This document shows, piece after piece, positions 1-10,943 of a stretch of 64,000 nt of DNA. Position numbers and translations under genes: made by a program. Location: assembly GCA_013398015.1 (NCBI GenBank), contig VZRR01011613.1:4160-68159 (forward strand). Direction: 5' to 3'. The notes beneath the pieces were generated by a model. It had not been told where the DNA came from. It was given only the letters and a program-made list of their open reading frames with translations, and did not search any database. The DNA is from Oreocharis arfaki. Taxonomy: Eukaryota; Chordata; Aves; Passeriformes; Paramythiidae. Numbering within the stretch: the first letter of the stretch is position 1; each line of letters starts with the position of its first letter.

Positions 1-794
1 CCCCCCCCTTCAAGTATCAACATCCTTTAAAACCAGAGGTCTTTTTAAGTTGCGATAACCTTAATTCACCTCTGATTATTATGCTGAGTAAACTTCAAGA
101 AGTTTAAAACTTGAGATGAATACAGACTGCTGCAGGTGTTTCATCTAAAATATTTGAGTCTGGGGAAGATTTTTAAGATTTTTTTTTCTTAGCCACAGAT
201 TTCAAAACAGGAATTTTCTATGTGGGATAATTCATTTTACAAATTAGATGAACAGAACAATTTAGAAACTTCTATTGGTCTCTAGAGGGGCGTAAATTTT
301 TTTTTTTAAAGACTTTTGCATTTTTTTTCTTCGTTGTATCTACTTTTGAAGTTCTTGCAGGTGGAACAAGGTAACATAGATTACCCAAAATTGTGGAAAT
401 GTCTGGGACAGAGGCCATGATTCAGTTTACCTCCTGCATCTCACAAGAATGGTGATTGATGGACTGAGCACAGAGATGGTTCATCACAATAAATCGGGAA
501 CTGCAAATATCTGGCTTGGCAGGGACTCTGCCAGGCTCTGCGTTGGAGTTGACAGAGTCATGGGACTGCTGGGGTGAATGGACACATGATAAGTTTGTAC
601 CAGTGCAGATGAGAATAGAGCTTGACTGAGAACTTCTGAAAGACAAAAACAATTATTTTCTTATTAGTGTTTCTGACCAATCTCCCGGTCTTTTTAGTGT
701 TGTAGCAAATTATCAAAAGAATTTGCACAGTGAATGTGGCTGTCATCTGATAATTTGATTATATGATGGCAATGTTTCTGATAAAAGTAAATGG
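1..794. other. Unique AT-rich DNA, no gene seen
   Basis: Mostly AT-rich sequence with T-runs near 180 and 300. The open frames between 420 and 750 are short, overlap on one strand and resemble nothing I know. No repeat or splice-site structure stands out. Confidence 0.5.
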
Positions 795-802
795 TAGTGT
801 GC
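795..802. repeat. Left 8-bp direct repeat flanking the LTR
   Basis: TAGTGTGC here is repeated at 1374-1381, directly outside the TG...CA ends of the LTR at 803-1373. It is a candidate target-site duplication, but unusually long for a retrovirus. Confidence 0.5.
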
Positions 803-1373
803 TGTTGCCTGCGGTCCCTCTGGCCTCGACAGAGGACGCTGGCACTGGGGGGCCCTGGAGCCGAAAGGGACGAGGCTCGGGCGTCGCGTGGGTCCCCCCC
901 GCCCTGATGCGTGGCAGCTCCCAGCGAGAACACGGGAAGGGCGCGGTGGTGCGGCAACGAGAAGAACAAAGGGAGGCGAGAGGGGGTCTCCTCCAAGTCT
1001 CCTTTATTAAGGGGGAACGAGCGGGGGTCTGGAGCAGAGAGGTGTGGAGGGAGAACTCTGGGGAACACAGGCTGTACACAGGGTTTTAAGGGGCACAGAA
1101 CTGGGGCGGGGTCCAGGGTCAAAGCCAATGGGACGTGAACGAGGGGAGGGTCTGGGGGTCCAGGATCCAATTGAAAACACTGGGGGGAGGGTACAACAAG
1201 ATTGACAACTTAGCAGACTAACAGGGCATCGAGGAGCAACGAAAGTTCTGGAAGCTGGGGAGAACCTTAGACTTCAGTCCCGCCCATGGACTCCTCCTCA
1301 CAGGAGGAGTTCCACTCGCTGGAGGCGGGGTCTTCATGAGTGACAACTGGAAAAACTGTTGATTGAACTCCCA
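803..1373 (-). mobile_element. Solo LTR of an endogenous retrovirus, GC-rich
   Basis: The segment starts TG and ends CA on the plus strand and is far richer in GC and CpG than its surroundings. Read on the minus strand it has LTR order: a CCAAT-type box (complement of the plus-strand gccaatggg near 1128), a TATA-like TTAAAA near 1085, an AATAAA polyadenylation signal (complement of 1003-1008), then a GC-rich U5. An 8-bp direct repeat, TAGTGTGC, sits exactly outside both ends (795-802 and 1374-1381). That is longer than the 4-6 bp expected for retroviral integration, so the outer boundary may be partly coincidental; an inner end at the GTGACA near 1344 would give a TGT...ACA element. No internal retroviral genes adjoin it, so it is probably a solo LTR. 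Open frames of up to 158 codons here are by-products of its GC-rich, stop-poor composition. Confidence 0.85.
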
Positions 1374-1381
1374 TAGTGTGC
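1374..1381. repeat. Right 8-bp direct repeat flanking the LTR
   Basis: Exact copy of the 8-mer at 795-802 on the other side of the LTR. Confidence 0.5.
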
Positions 1382-2155
1382 CACACAATGTCTTTTAAAA
1401 AAGGTTAGCAAAGTCTTTAATATCTTAAATAATCTAAAAATTATTTTGACTTTATTGGATAGCAGGATACAAATGGATCATTTCTAGATGAACTTGATGC
1501 CTCATGTGACATCTGCACATAATACATGGCATTAATGGAAATTCCAACAGGGTTGTGGGAACTTGGATTGTCCTTTTCAAGAGCTGCTGTGACACTGGAT
1601 GATGTTGTGCAGCAGGATCATCCCAGGATCACGAACAGGATCAGGAACACCCCTGACTGACCTGCCCACGTTGCCTTGCAGCCACCCTAGGAAATAATTT
1701 TGTGGTTAGGACACAGTAGATGTTGAGGAACATATGCCTCACCAAAACTTTTTCAAACCCCAAACCACCTTACCCCTCAGGGAAAACAGGGTATTGTGGT
1801 AGGCTGCAAACAGTATCCATTTGGGGTGACAGAAATAATAAAGTGAAAAGTGAAAGAACTGGTCAGTAATCAAATAAAGTATGTTAAGGGTCATATAATA
1901 CTTTAAATGATAAAAAGATGAGTTGGCATTTCTGATTGTACTATAACTCACTAACAGATGTACATCTTTTAAGTCCTGTTAGTTAGATTATTTTGACAAG
2001 CCATTATAACCGTATTTTATAATATTCTTCAGATTGGAGACTATTCAATAGTATCCCTATCAAAATTAAAGAGTTAATTAAGACAACTCTGGATCTAGCA
2101 TAGGGAGTCTTATGAGGAATGAGACCATATGGAGGAAATGAGCATCTATTCAAAT
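1382..2155. other. Unique AT-rich DNA, no gene seen
   Basis: No repeat family, RNA gene or exon is recognisable. It lies between the GC-rich LTR and the first CR1 remnant. Confidence 0.5.
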
Positions 2156-2285
2156 TCATAGACTCACAGAACTACTGAGGTTGGAAAAGACCTCTAAGAT
2201 TGAGTCAAAACTTTGTCTGATTTACCACCCTGTTAACAGGACCAGAGCACTGAGTGCCATATCCAGTTTATTTCTCGAATACCTC
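2156..2285 (-). mobile_element. CR1 LINE 3'-end fragment, degraded
   Basis: The plus strand begins with tcatagactcacagaac, followed by a block of the form ggttggaaaagacctctaagat and later ccagagcactgagtgccatatccag. This is the reverse complement of the end of a CR1 retrotransposon, whose 3' tail ends in ATTCTATGAT-type repeats. The element therefore lies on the minus strand. It is short and diverged, as expected of a 5'-truncated old copy. Confidence 0.8.
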
Positions 2286-5200
2286 CAAAATGGTTTAGCA
2301 AGGTTTTTATAATCTTCACTAACAATAATCAAACCAGCCTGACTCTCAGTACTTTTTCCATTTTAAGACTGGAAAGTTTGTTGTATTACAGAATGAGTGA
2401 TTTATGATTTTTCAACTCTATTGAATTTTTCCCTATTATATTTTAGGTCTTCCAAAAAAAGAACATAATTGTAAGTGGCAAAACTTACTGCAGTAAATGG
2501 GCAGGACCTGACTATTTTGCAGCACCCAGACTCCTTTGCAAGCAACCAGACCCCAAGGATTTCCTTCCATCCTTTCCAGTGGGACCTCAGGTAAGGAACG
2601 GGTTTCATATTGTGTTGTTCTGGCTGATGAAAGGATGCAGTGTCCACCTGAGTGACCCATGGCACAGAAATTATGGGTACATGGGCATGGTCAGCTTCTG
2701 CAGAGCTTTAATTGAAGCAAATTTACACTATTTCCGACTGTCCAAACAATGTTTTGCTTTTCTCTTGGCTAGCTGTCTTGTTATCATTAGGGATTTGGTT
2801 ACTCAGGGTTGGAATGACCAAAAATTTAAAAAATATAACTTTTTGATGCTGAAAATACGCTCTAATTGAAAAGGTAAATGGTAGGTGAGCTCTCTTGGAA
2901 AATCTTGCTCTGGTGTGAGCTGAACAAACTTGATGTGTGTATAGAACTTCTGTCTTGTTGTTTTCCTGTGCTTTGAAGGATTTTTTCTCTCTATACTTCT
3001 TCACCAGACCTGTGCTCCCTGACTGGTCCTGAGCTCACTGCTGTGTAGGTAAGAAGAAAGGCACAATAAGGGGGCATTCTCTGCTCAGAGTAGGGTGATT
3101 TTGTGCTAAACCCAGATACACATTTAACACGGTGATTTTTTTAAGGTATGTTTTTCTCTAAGCTGCCTTAGAATAAATTTCTTCTAATGCCACTTAAAAT
3201 AAAAATAAATATGCATTGGCATGATTGGAGCTGAAGATTTGTTGCTATCTGCCTTCCTGGGATGTCAAAGGCAAGAGAAGAAAGTGTTTGGCACAGAGGA
3301 AGCCAGGACAGGGAAGAAGGGATGCAAAGACATCAAACTAAGTGCAATTTTTCTGAAATTAAATCCTGTAGGTCAAATTAGAAACATATCTGTCAAGGTA
3401 TTCTTATCACATATAGAACAGCTAATTCAAATACCATTATAAAAAGTTAATTAAGCATAATCTGCAAAAACCTGAAGTGTGAAACTAAAGGACTAAAATT
3501 AATAGTGCAAGAATGAGATTCATTCAGTTTTAAACTAATAATTTTTACATGATATCTTCTGTTACAACATAGTCTCATTGGGGAACTGCAGGATAGTAAA
3601 TTTTTGTCAGGATTTAATTTTGTTTAATTTAGACCAGAGTTCTATAATAACTTTTACCACGGAATACTGAAATTAGGTTAATTATGCATGTCAATTCTTG
3701 TTCATAAATCATTCTTAAAAATAGACTTGGGACTCAAGGTGGGTAACATACTACGTTAGTGCTAATGTGGTTTAGAGTGCTGGTTTTATTTGGATGCAGC
3801 AGAAACTGATGGTGCTCATTAGGTATTTGTGAAGACCATAAAGTCATGAGTGGAAATAACCTGATATTTGATGAGATGTCTCAAGATTCAACAGGGCAGG
3901 TTGTCCTGGATGACCATGAACCAAACCCATAATGCAGAAATTTAAGTATCCTTGGAAATGATATCTGAAACGTGACCTGACTGTTCTTCACAGCGATGGC
4001 ACAGAACTTCTGTAGGAAAACAACCATCAGTCATTTGGTTTCACCTTTGGAAACCATTTCCAAGAGTGTGGACATTGCAGGCAATGTCCTTCAACAAGTG
4101 GATGACAAAAGGGGACCCCTTTGAGCTGCAGGTGTCCCCCAGAGTGACAGGGTTGTCCCATTAGTGGTCTGCAGTGCTTTGAATATTAGTCCATCCACTC
4201 AAACACTCTTTTATTGGAAGTTGTTTCTTTTCCTTCCCGACATGGAGAATGTGCTTCATTCTCCACTGGAGGGGTGTGCAGACATCCGCCTCCTCTCTTC
4301 TAGAAGCAGATAACCTTGTTTTAAAACTCAGTGCAGATGCTGAGTGATTGCAGTGCACTTATCTGCCACATTATTTACAAATCTCGAGAATTTAACAGCT
4401 AGAAAATGATTAGTTAAAGGACATCATAAATCTTCACACAGCCCACACAGTGAGTGTGTTGGCTGGAATCCAATCCTTGCATCTGGGCAACACATTTTTA
4501 ATGTGACCCAGAAAAGGAGAATTAAAATGGCTTTCATGTTCTCTCAGTGTGGAAAAGTCACCAGTTCTATTTACGGAGTAGGCTGGGGCATATTCAGAGC
4601 ACCCCACATTGCAGCTTGTGGCCTCAGGGGCTGCTCCAGAAGAAAAGGAACCCCCAATACCATGGTCAAACAGCAGCTTTGACAGATTCTGGGAGCTGAG
4701 GGGAGGGCTGGGGCATGACCAAGCTGGCAGTGTTTCACCAGAGAATAAACTCATCCTGATAAACAAATCAGGAAGATTGATAGAAAGGGGTAATAAAGCC
4801 AATTTAATGACCTGTAGTTGGAGCAAGATATCTGATATATATTTCTGATCCAACATAAAGGAATATTTATTTCCTCACCTGCCTGTAGTTGCAGAGGTGA
4901 GGTGTGGTGTTTGTCAGCATGATTTCTGCAGTGGAGCGTATTCTTTCCAAGAGTAACCTTAAAGTAGGTGCCTCTGGACTGGGGGTCCAGCAGTGCTGGC
5001 AAATAATATTGGGGTAATTCTGTCAGATGTGGCAGTTTCTGAGAACTCTCCAAGGTGCATTCAAATTCTAATAGAAGGAGCTCAGTGGATCCCCAGACAG
5101 TAAATCTGGTATCTGACTTAATAATCTCTTTATTGATTTATCTGTCTCATTTATCTAATCAGCTTTATCACCTGAATATTTTAAAATCTAATTTTATTTA

Positions 5201-5832
5201 AACCACCTATGTTTTTTCTAATAATCCTACTGCTGTGTTATTTTAGTGGGGAAGCTGGGATAAATAAATGAAATGGCAAAAAGGAAGAAAGATTGATTTT
5301 CAAAAATATTATTTTATTTATTTTTAATTTCACATGTTTTACTTATATTATTTGTCTTCTACATTTCTCTATTCTTAGAAGAGTAGGGACACCTTGTTGA
5401 TTTTTTTTTTCCTTCTACATAAATCTGGAGTTGGTAAATTCTTGTACTTAATGAGACAATTGCCAACACCCAGCAGAGGCCTGATTTGCCTGTGCTTTGT
5501 GGTAACTCCATTAACTGCAGCAATTTTGCAACACCTCCTTAGGAGTTATGGCTCTAAGTGGAACATGCTTTTGGGGATGCTCAGAGCATAAAGATTTGCC
5601 TGGGATGGACAACAAGCAGAGCACATGTGGATAAAAACATGCACATGCACAGAGACAAATCAATGTTTTTTGGGGGGGTAAATGGGCACAGTACAATAAA
5701 GAGGGAAAAACAGGATGGGTGCTACTGTGACTGCACAGGACGAGCTCCTCTACTGGTGGGTGAACCCATGGGAATACAGGGACCCTACCAGTTCAGGATG
5801 GGAAGCCACAGCAGTGGGAACTTGTGTCCCGT
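2286..5832. other. No secure gene; one candidate exon
   Basis: AT-rich unique sequence. A 144-bp open segment with splice consensus at both ends lies at 2447-2590 (see findings). The open frames at 4434-4856 (minus, 140 codons) and 4751-5053 (minus) match no family I know and overlap each other, which points to chance. No repeat family is evident. Confidence 0.45.
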
Positions 5833-6260
5833 TCACAGAATCACAGAATCAATGAAGTTGGAAAAGATCTTTGAGGTCATCGAGTCCGACTTATGACCTA
5901 ACACCACCTAACCAGTCCAAGGCACTGAGTGCCACATCCAGTCTGTCCTTAAAGACTTTCAGGGACGTTGGCTCCACCACCTCCCTGAGCAGCCCATTCC
6001 AATGCCCAATCACCCTTTCTGTGAAGAATTTCTTCCTAATGTCCAGCCTAAACCTCCCCTGGCACAACTTGAAGCTGTGTCCTCTTGTTGTGTTGCTGTT
6101 TTCCTGGGAGCAGAGCCTGATCCTCACCTGGCTGCATCCTCCTGTCAGGGAGTTGCAGAGAGTGATCAAGTTTCCCCTGAGCCTCCTTTTCTCCAGAATA
6201 AACAACCCCAGCTCCCTCAGGTTTGTCACAGCCTCGCCCTGCCAGCTCCAATCTGTCAGA
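5833..6260 (-). mobile_element. CR1 LINE 3' end with end of ORF2
   Basis: This is the best preserved CR1 in the window, on the minus strand. The plus strand opens with two copies of tcacagaa at 5833, the reverse complement of the CR1 3' tail. Reading the minus strand from about 6240 down to 5891 gives the familiar C-terminal segment of CR1 ORF2, including LRELGLFILEKRRLRGNLI, then RFRLDIRKKFFTERV, then LREVVEPTSLKVFKDRLDVAL. CR1 ORF2 encodes endonuclease and reverse transcriptase; only its extreme C-terminus survives, so the copy is 5'-truncated and inactive. The frame stays open through this stretch, so the copy is moderately young. The open frame continues upstream to 6442, but that part no longer resembles CR1 and is probably host DNA. 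Confidence 0.93.
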
Positions 6261-8880
6261 ACCATGCTGGGCTGGGGCTGAGGAGGAAAGGGACTGCCCT
6301 TGCTGGCAGAGCCTTTGCACACACAATGAGGAGTAGTTCTGCACACATCCTGCTCTCTCTCTAAAGACACTGCCCAGGGCTTTTTGCTTTCCCCCCTTCC
6401 CAGGCAGCACATCTGTGCATCCCTGAAACACCATGTTACCACCTGGGGCCAGGTTGTGCTATGGCATAAGCGTGGCCACTCTTAGTTAATTCTGAATAGG
6501 GTGATTTTCTGTGGTGCTTTGGTTCTTGAGCAACCTGAGAGTCAGTGAAGTGCAGATGGGTGGCTCTCTTGGAGTAAGGCTGTGCTGAACTTCGGAGATG
6601 GGATTGTCAGGGACAATGTTCAGATATACTTCACTCTGGCTAAGAGTAGGAGCAATTGACTGTCACCTGCAATCCAAATTCTTGGAGAGCTTGTTCAGCC
6701 CCTGCCCAGCTCCTTGTTGCTGTTATTTCCTGAACTGGTTCATTTGGAGTCTGTGCCTACACATCCTGCACATACCCCCAGGCTCCAAGGAAGAGCTGCT
6801 CAATGATGTTTACTCCTCTCAAAAACTCTTCAATTTAGCCAGCAATGGCATAATGTGATCCAGTCTCTGAAAACGAGAGCTAAAAGCATCCAAATTGGAA
6901 ATAAAAGGCCAGCTTTTCAACAGTGGGGGTAATTAATAATTGACATAGTTCATCCAAACAATAATTTTATGTTTTCATGGAGCTGTTTGAGAAAGGTGAG
7001 TAATTCTCGCTTAAAATATGGGAATGTCTGTGTAGTAAAACTCCTGTGTAGTAAAGGAGCTCTTCCAGGTACCTAAGGAATGTCAGGCCTGTATTCCACT
7101 TGAGCAGTCATCCTCAGGGCTTTGTGCAAGGTGCACACAGAGCTGTAAGTGCCTTGTGTCAGGGCAGAAGATGGGCCAGATTCTGCTCTTTGTCCCTTTT
7201 TGGTTTTCCACAAACAAGTGGTAAGTCCTTTGCAGGTGCTGGCAAGATGTGCAGTTGCATTTTCATCCTTCAAAACCCCACTCTCAAGACTTCTGTGCAG
7301 AATCCCTGCTCTTTCTTAAAGCTTTCAATGTGGGAGACAAGGAGGTGTGTACTCCTCTGGCTTTTGCCATCAGAGATTTATGTTTGTGTTTATTGAAAAG
7401 CTCTTCACTAATACAGATTGAAAGATGTAGTATAAAAGAAGAATCCACCACCAAAATTTTCTGCCTTTGTAATGCCACTTCAGAACTGATACATTAATGT
7501 ATTTACTTAAGAAACAGCTCACTATTAATGTTTTTTCTCACTTTTCTTTACCCAGATCTTTCTATTTTCCATTTATTCCCCTCCCCTGTAGCACAATGCT
7601 GGCTGTTTGTCAGGTACAAGGCTTCAATGCTGAAATAATACAGTATTCATTGCTGGAAGCCTGATAATGGGCAAAAGATCAGCTTTAGCTGAAAGTGGGT
7701 TTGGCCTTGGAGGATTGAGATGTTCTCTAAAGAACGTGGTTTATGTTATTTTTCTGAAAATGGGGAAAATTAATTTGAAGTAAATTATTCCTTGAAAATT
7801 GCTTATGTGTTTTCTGGAGGACATGAAACTCTGAAACAATGCTGACAACCAAAGCAGAATCTCCAAAGATTCTGTACAGCTGCTGTTCTCTTCCTCCCCA
7901 CCACACTTTCTTGTCACTCACATTGGAAATCCTTATTCAGCCTTCTGAGCAGTGCCTATGTTTCCCACAGGTTTTCTGCTCTTACTTTTTCAGTAACATG
8001 CTCACCATTCTCTTATGTTTTTATTTTTGAGCTGGTTTCCAAACTGTTCCTAACTTTTGGAGAGTAAACATAATTACACCTAAATTTGGTTGCTTTCTCC
8101 CTCACAGTACTTTCTATTTACTTTCCTCACAATACTTTACATTTGTGTTTTGTGCTTTCCAAGAGAAATTAGATTTTATCTTCTTAGGATCAGCTTTTGC
8201 ATGGTTTATATGTGTTCATTGCATGCAAAATTCTGGTGTTCTATAGAAACCAGTGAATAATATTTATTAATTGGCTTGCCTGGTGCAACTCATTTCACTT
8301 CCAAATCTCAGGAGAGGCAGCTTCAGTGAAGCCAAAATTCTGCTGCCCTCAGGAGCAGGAGAATCAAATCCCAGTCTATCTTAATCCAGGCTGGGACTCC
8401 GCCTTTGTTATCAGCTTCCTATGTTTTTAACTGGTGGTAAAATGATCTTTTTGAACTACGTGTGAGAAGTGTCAGTCCAGGAGACTCAGGAAAGAGTTTT
8501 CCATTTAGAAGTATATCCAAGTAATGTGATCACTTTGTTCTGGTCTTTCACTGACTTTCTGATTACTTTTAGCTCTGGCTAGAATCCAGCATGGATAATT
8601 TAATTCTTCCTACCTAATTCCCCCAGTAGTTTCAGTTGCATATGTCATTCTTCGGCTTCTGTTGGTTTTTTTTGTTTGCTGGTAACTACTAAACTGTTCT
8701 ACATTTCACCCCAGAATTGGCTGCATTTAAAAAGCTCATGAAGTGTTTCATATTTTCTATTGTTTATAAGGCACCTTGAGACTAATGTGGATTAAGGGTC
8801 CCACCTGAATTGAAGAATATATTATTCCATTCCCTGACATAATTCATAACTCATAGGTTTTAGAATCTTACTAAATATCT
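6261..8880. other. No gene seen; one short tandem duplication
   Basis: Unique sequence without recognisable exons or repeats, apart from a 12-bp direct repeat (CTGTGTAGTAAA) at 7028 and 7044. Short open frames on both strands overlap freely and look random. Confidence 0.45.
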
Positions 8881-9060
8881 CTCCATAGGATTAGTGGGTT
8901 GGAAGGGAGCTCTGGAGACCAAATAGTCCTTGCTTCGAACAGGATCAGCTGTGGTAGGACGCTCAGGGTCATGCTGAGTTTTGCATATTTCCAAGAATGG
9001 AGACTTCATACCCTCCCTCAGGCTCCTGTTGCAGGGCTTGACCCCTTGTGAGCACTTGTT
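8881..9060 (-). mobile_element. Old CR1 LINE fragment
   Basis: The plus strand carries gggttggaagggagctctgg, then a block resembling gctcaaagcaggatcagct (here cttcgaacaggatcagct), then gcatatttccaagaatggagac. These occur in this order in the reverse complement of older CR1 subfamilies. The copy is more diverged than the one at 5833 and has lost the terminal octamer repeats. The upstream limit is approximate; similarity fades after about 9045. Confidence 0.75.
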
Positions 9061-9731
9061 ACATCTCTGGCAGGACACAAAAAGTGTTCTGAATCTGCAG
9101 GCAGTTTTAATTCTGACTCTTGTTGTATCCTCTGTTCCACAGCTGTTCCTGTGGTCTCACTCCTAGGTCCTTTCATCCATGGTATTCCCTTCTCCAGGAA
9201 AGCTATTTTTGTATCCCAGTGGTGATTGTTAAAACCGAGCTGTCATTGGCAGTCACAACTTTAAAAATTTAGTTTAGTTCACTATGCTGCTGATCTGGAA
9301 GGAAATTTCCAATGGGTGGATCCTGTAATTATTTTAGAACGACCCAGTCGATGGGGTCTGTCTGATCAAGACCTGGAACCTTCACCTGGTTTCACTTTAT
9401 TAAGTGGATCAAGTGTGTGTGAGTGACAATCATAAGTCTGTTTGTTTTAAGGTCCAGCCAAGCTCAAGCAGGGTCTGAGGCATCAGGAGTCTTGTCCAAA
9501 TGTTTGCAATGGGAATTGAGTTGTAGTGGGATCTTACTTCAAACATTGCACTTCAAACAGAGCTGTAAGACAAAGCGTCATTTAACTGAGTTCACAAACT
9601 AAAAAATTCAGTAACTTTTGTCAATTTTTAGCCAAATACCATGTGTCTGGACATTCATTGAGAATGGAGAAACTCATTCCACAACAGAAGAAACATGAAG
9701 TTTAGCATTGCAATGTAATACTTCAATACTG

Positions 9732-9872
9732 TCATAGAATCATAGAATAAAATCATAGAAAGGGTTGGGTTGGAAGGGACCTTAAAACCCTCCAGTTCCA
9801 ACCCCCTGCTGGGGACAGGGACATCTCTCACTCGACCAGGTTGCTCAGAGCCCCATCCAGCCTGGACCTGTC
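9732..9872 (-). mobile_element. CR1 LINE 3'-end fragment
   Basis: It begins on the plus strand with tcatagaatcatagaataa followed by gggttgggttggaagggacc, and continues through caaccccctgctgggg to gccccatccagcctgg. This is the reverse complement of a CR1 3' end and places the element on the minus strand. It lies about 670 bp beyond the older CR1 at 8881-9060 and in the same orientation. Confidence 0.92.
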
Positions 9873-10874
9873 AAAGCAGAGCACTCTAACTGACTGTATC
9901 AAAGTGTTGAGACCTTGCAGAAAGTAAATTCTCTTTTTTGTTATAAATCTCAGATGGTCTCAGAATTGGGTAAAACCACCCTCTTTTACTGTAGCAGTGT
10001 TTCGAGTGATAAGTTTAAAGTGCTTTTTGAATGAGATCTCAGTGTGAGGTGTGAGTTTTCCTTTCCAGAAGTTCAAAGTCCTTAGAGCCCCACTTGCACC
10101 ACATTTCTTACCCTTCAGAAAAAAACTTCCTGGCTGTTTGGCTAAGACAGGGGGTAACTAAAGCACTTCACCTGCCTTACCAAGCTAGTGGCACTGTGTG
10201 AGTGGTGGCCTCATCCCTCATGAATGGTAATGTCTGGAGAAAGCAGTTACTGCCTTCTGCATACTCCCATTTGACAGGGAACATCACCCACTGCCGTGCT
10301 GCCTTTATCTCCTGCCTGGAGCCTGGAGATTTAGGCTGGTTTCTGAACAGCTTTGCTGTAATCCACACTTGTCATTGTGATGTGTATCTGGGAGGCAGGT
10401 ATTGAGTATTAATAAACCTGCTATTTAGCTTGGGTTTGCAAGGCAGGGAAGATTGAGATCCTTATTTGTCAAGGCATTTAAAAGCATGTTAAAAGTCCCA
10501 TTAAAATCAGTTCAGCTACCTACATGCATAGAGATAAGGCTTTATCTAGACGGAGACCAGTGCTCAGTGCTTGACAGAATATAGCTTTAGATATATTGTC
10601 TCTGTATTTCCACATGCTCTAGATTTGCACATTAAATAAATCAGTCATCTTTACAAGATTGCAGATTGTAATACAGCATTCAGTATCAAAAAGTTTTAAC
10701 TTGCACAAGCATCCTGAAAACTTAAAGTTATTATATAACTAAGAAATAATTTATGTTGCTTGCATATGGCATAGAGTGCCCATGGTCTGTGGGTTTGAAT
10801 TTCTACATCTCTTACTGCCAAAATACAGCATGTATTTGGATCCAGAATATGTTATTTCATCTTCCTTCCTCTCC
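9873..10874. other. Unique DNA, nothing recognised
   Basis: No repeat family or exon is recognisable between the CR1 fragment and the poly-A/gap. Confidence 0.45.
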
Positions 10875-10943
10875 AAAAAAAAAAAAAAAAANNNNNNNNN
10901 NNNNNNNNNNNNNNNNNNNNNNNAAAAAAAAAAAAAAAAAAAA
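10875..10943. repeat. Poly-A tract interrupted by an assembly gap
   Basis: Seventeen A residues (10875-10891), 32 Ns (10892-10923) and twenty A residues (10924-10943). The gap lies wholly inside a homopolymer, so the assembler or sequencer probably failed at a long A run. The true length is unknown. Frames translated across it are artefacts. Confidence 0.97.

Noticed and set aside
694..1170. 158-codon minus-strand open frame
   Set aside because: It lies largely inside the GC-rich LTR, runs over its U5/R/U3 signals, and overlaps other open frames; low stop density explains it.
2977..3048. Second exon after the candidate at 2447-2590
   Set aside because: Acceptor and donor look fair, but the phase following the first candidate hits a stop codon within the segment.
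5891..6442. 183-codon minus-strand open frame as a host gene
   Set aside because: The recognisable part is the C-terminal end of CR1 ORF2, so it is a retrotransposon remnant and not a host protein.
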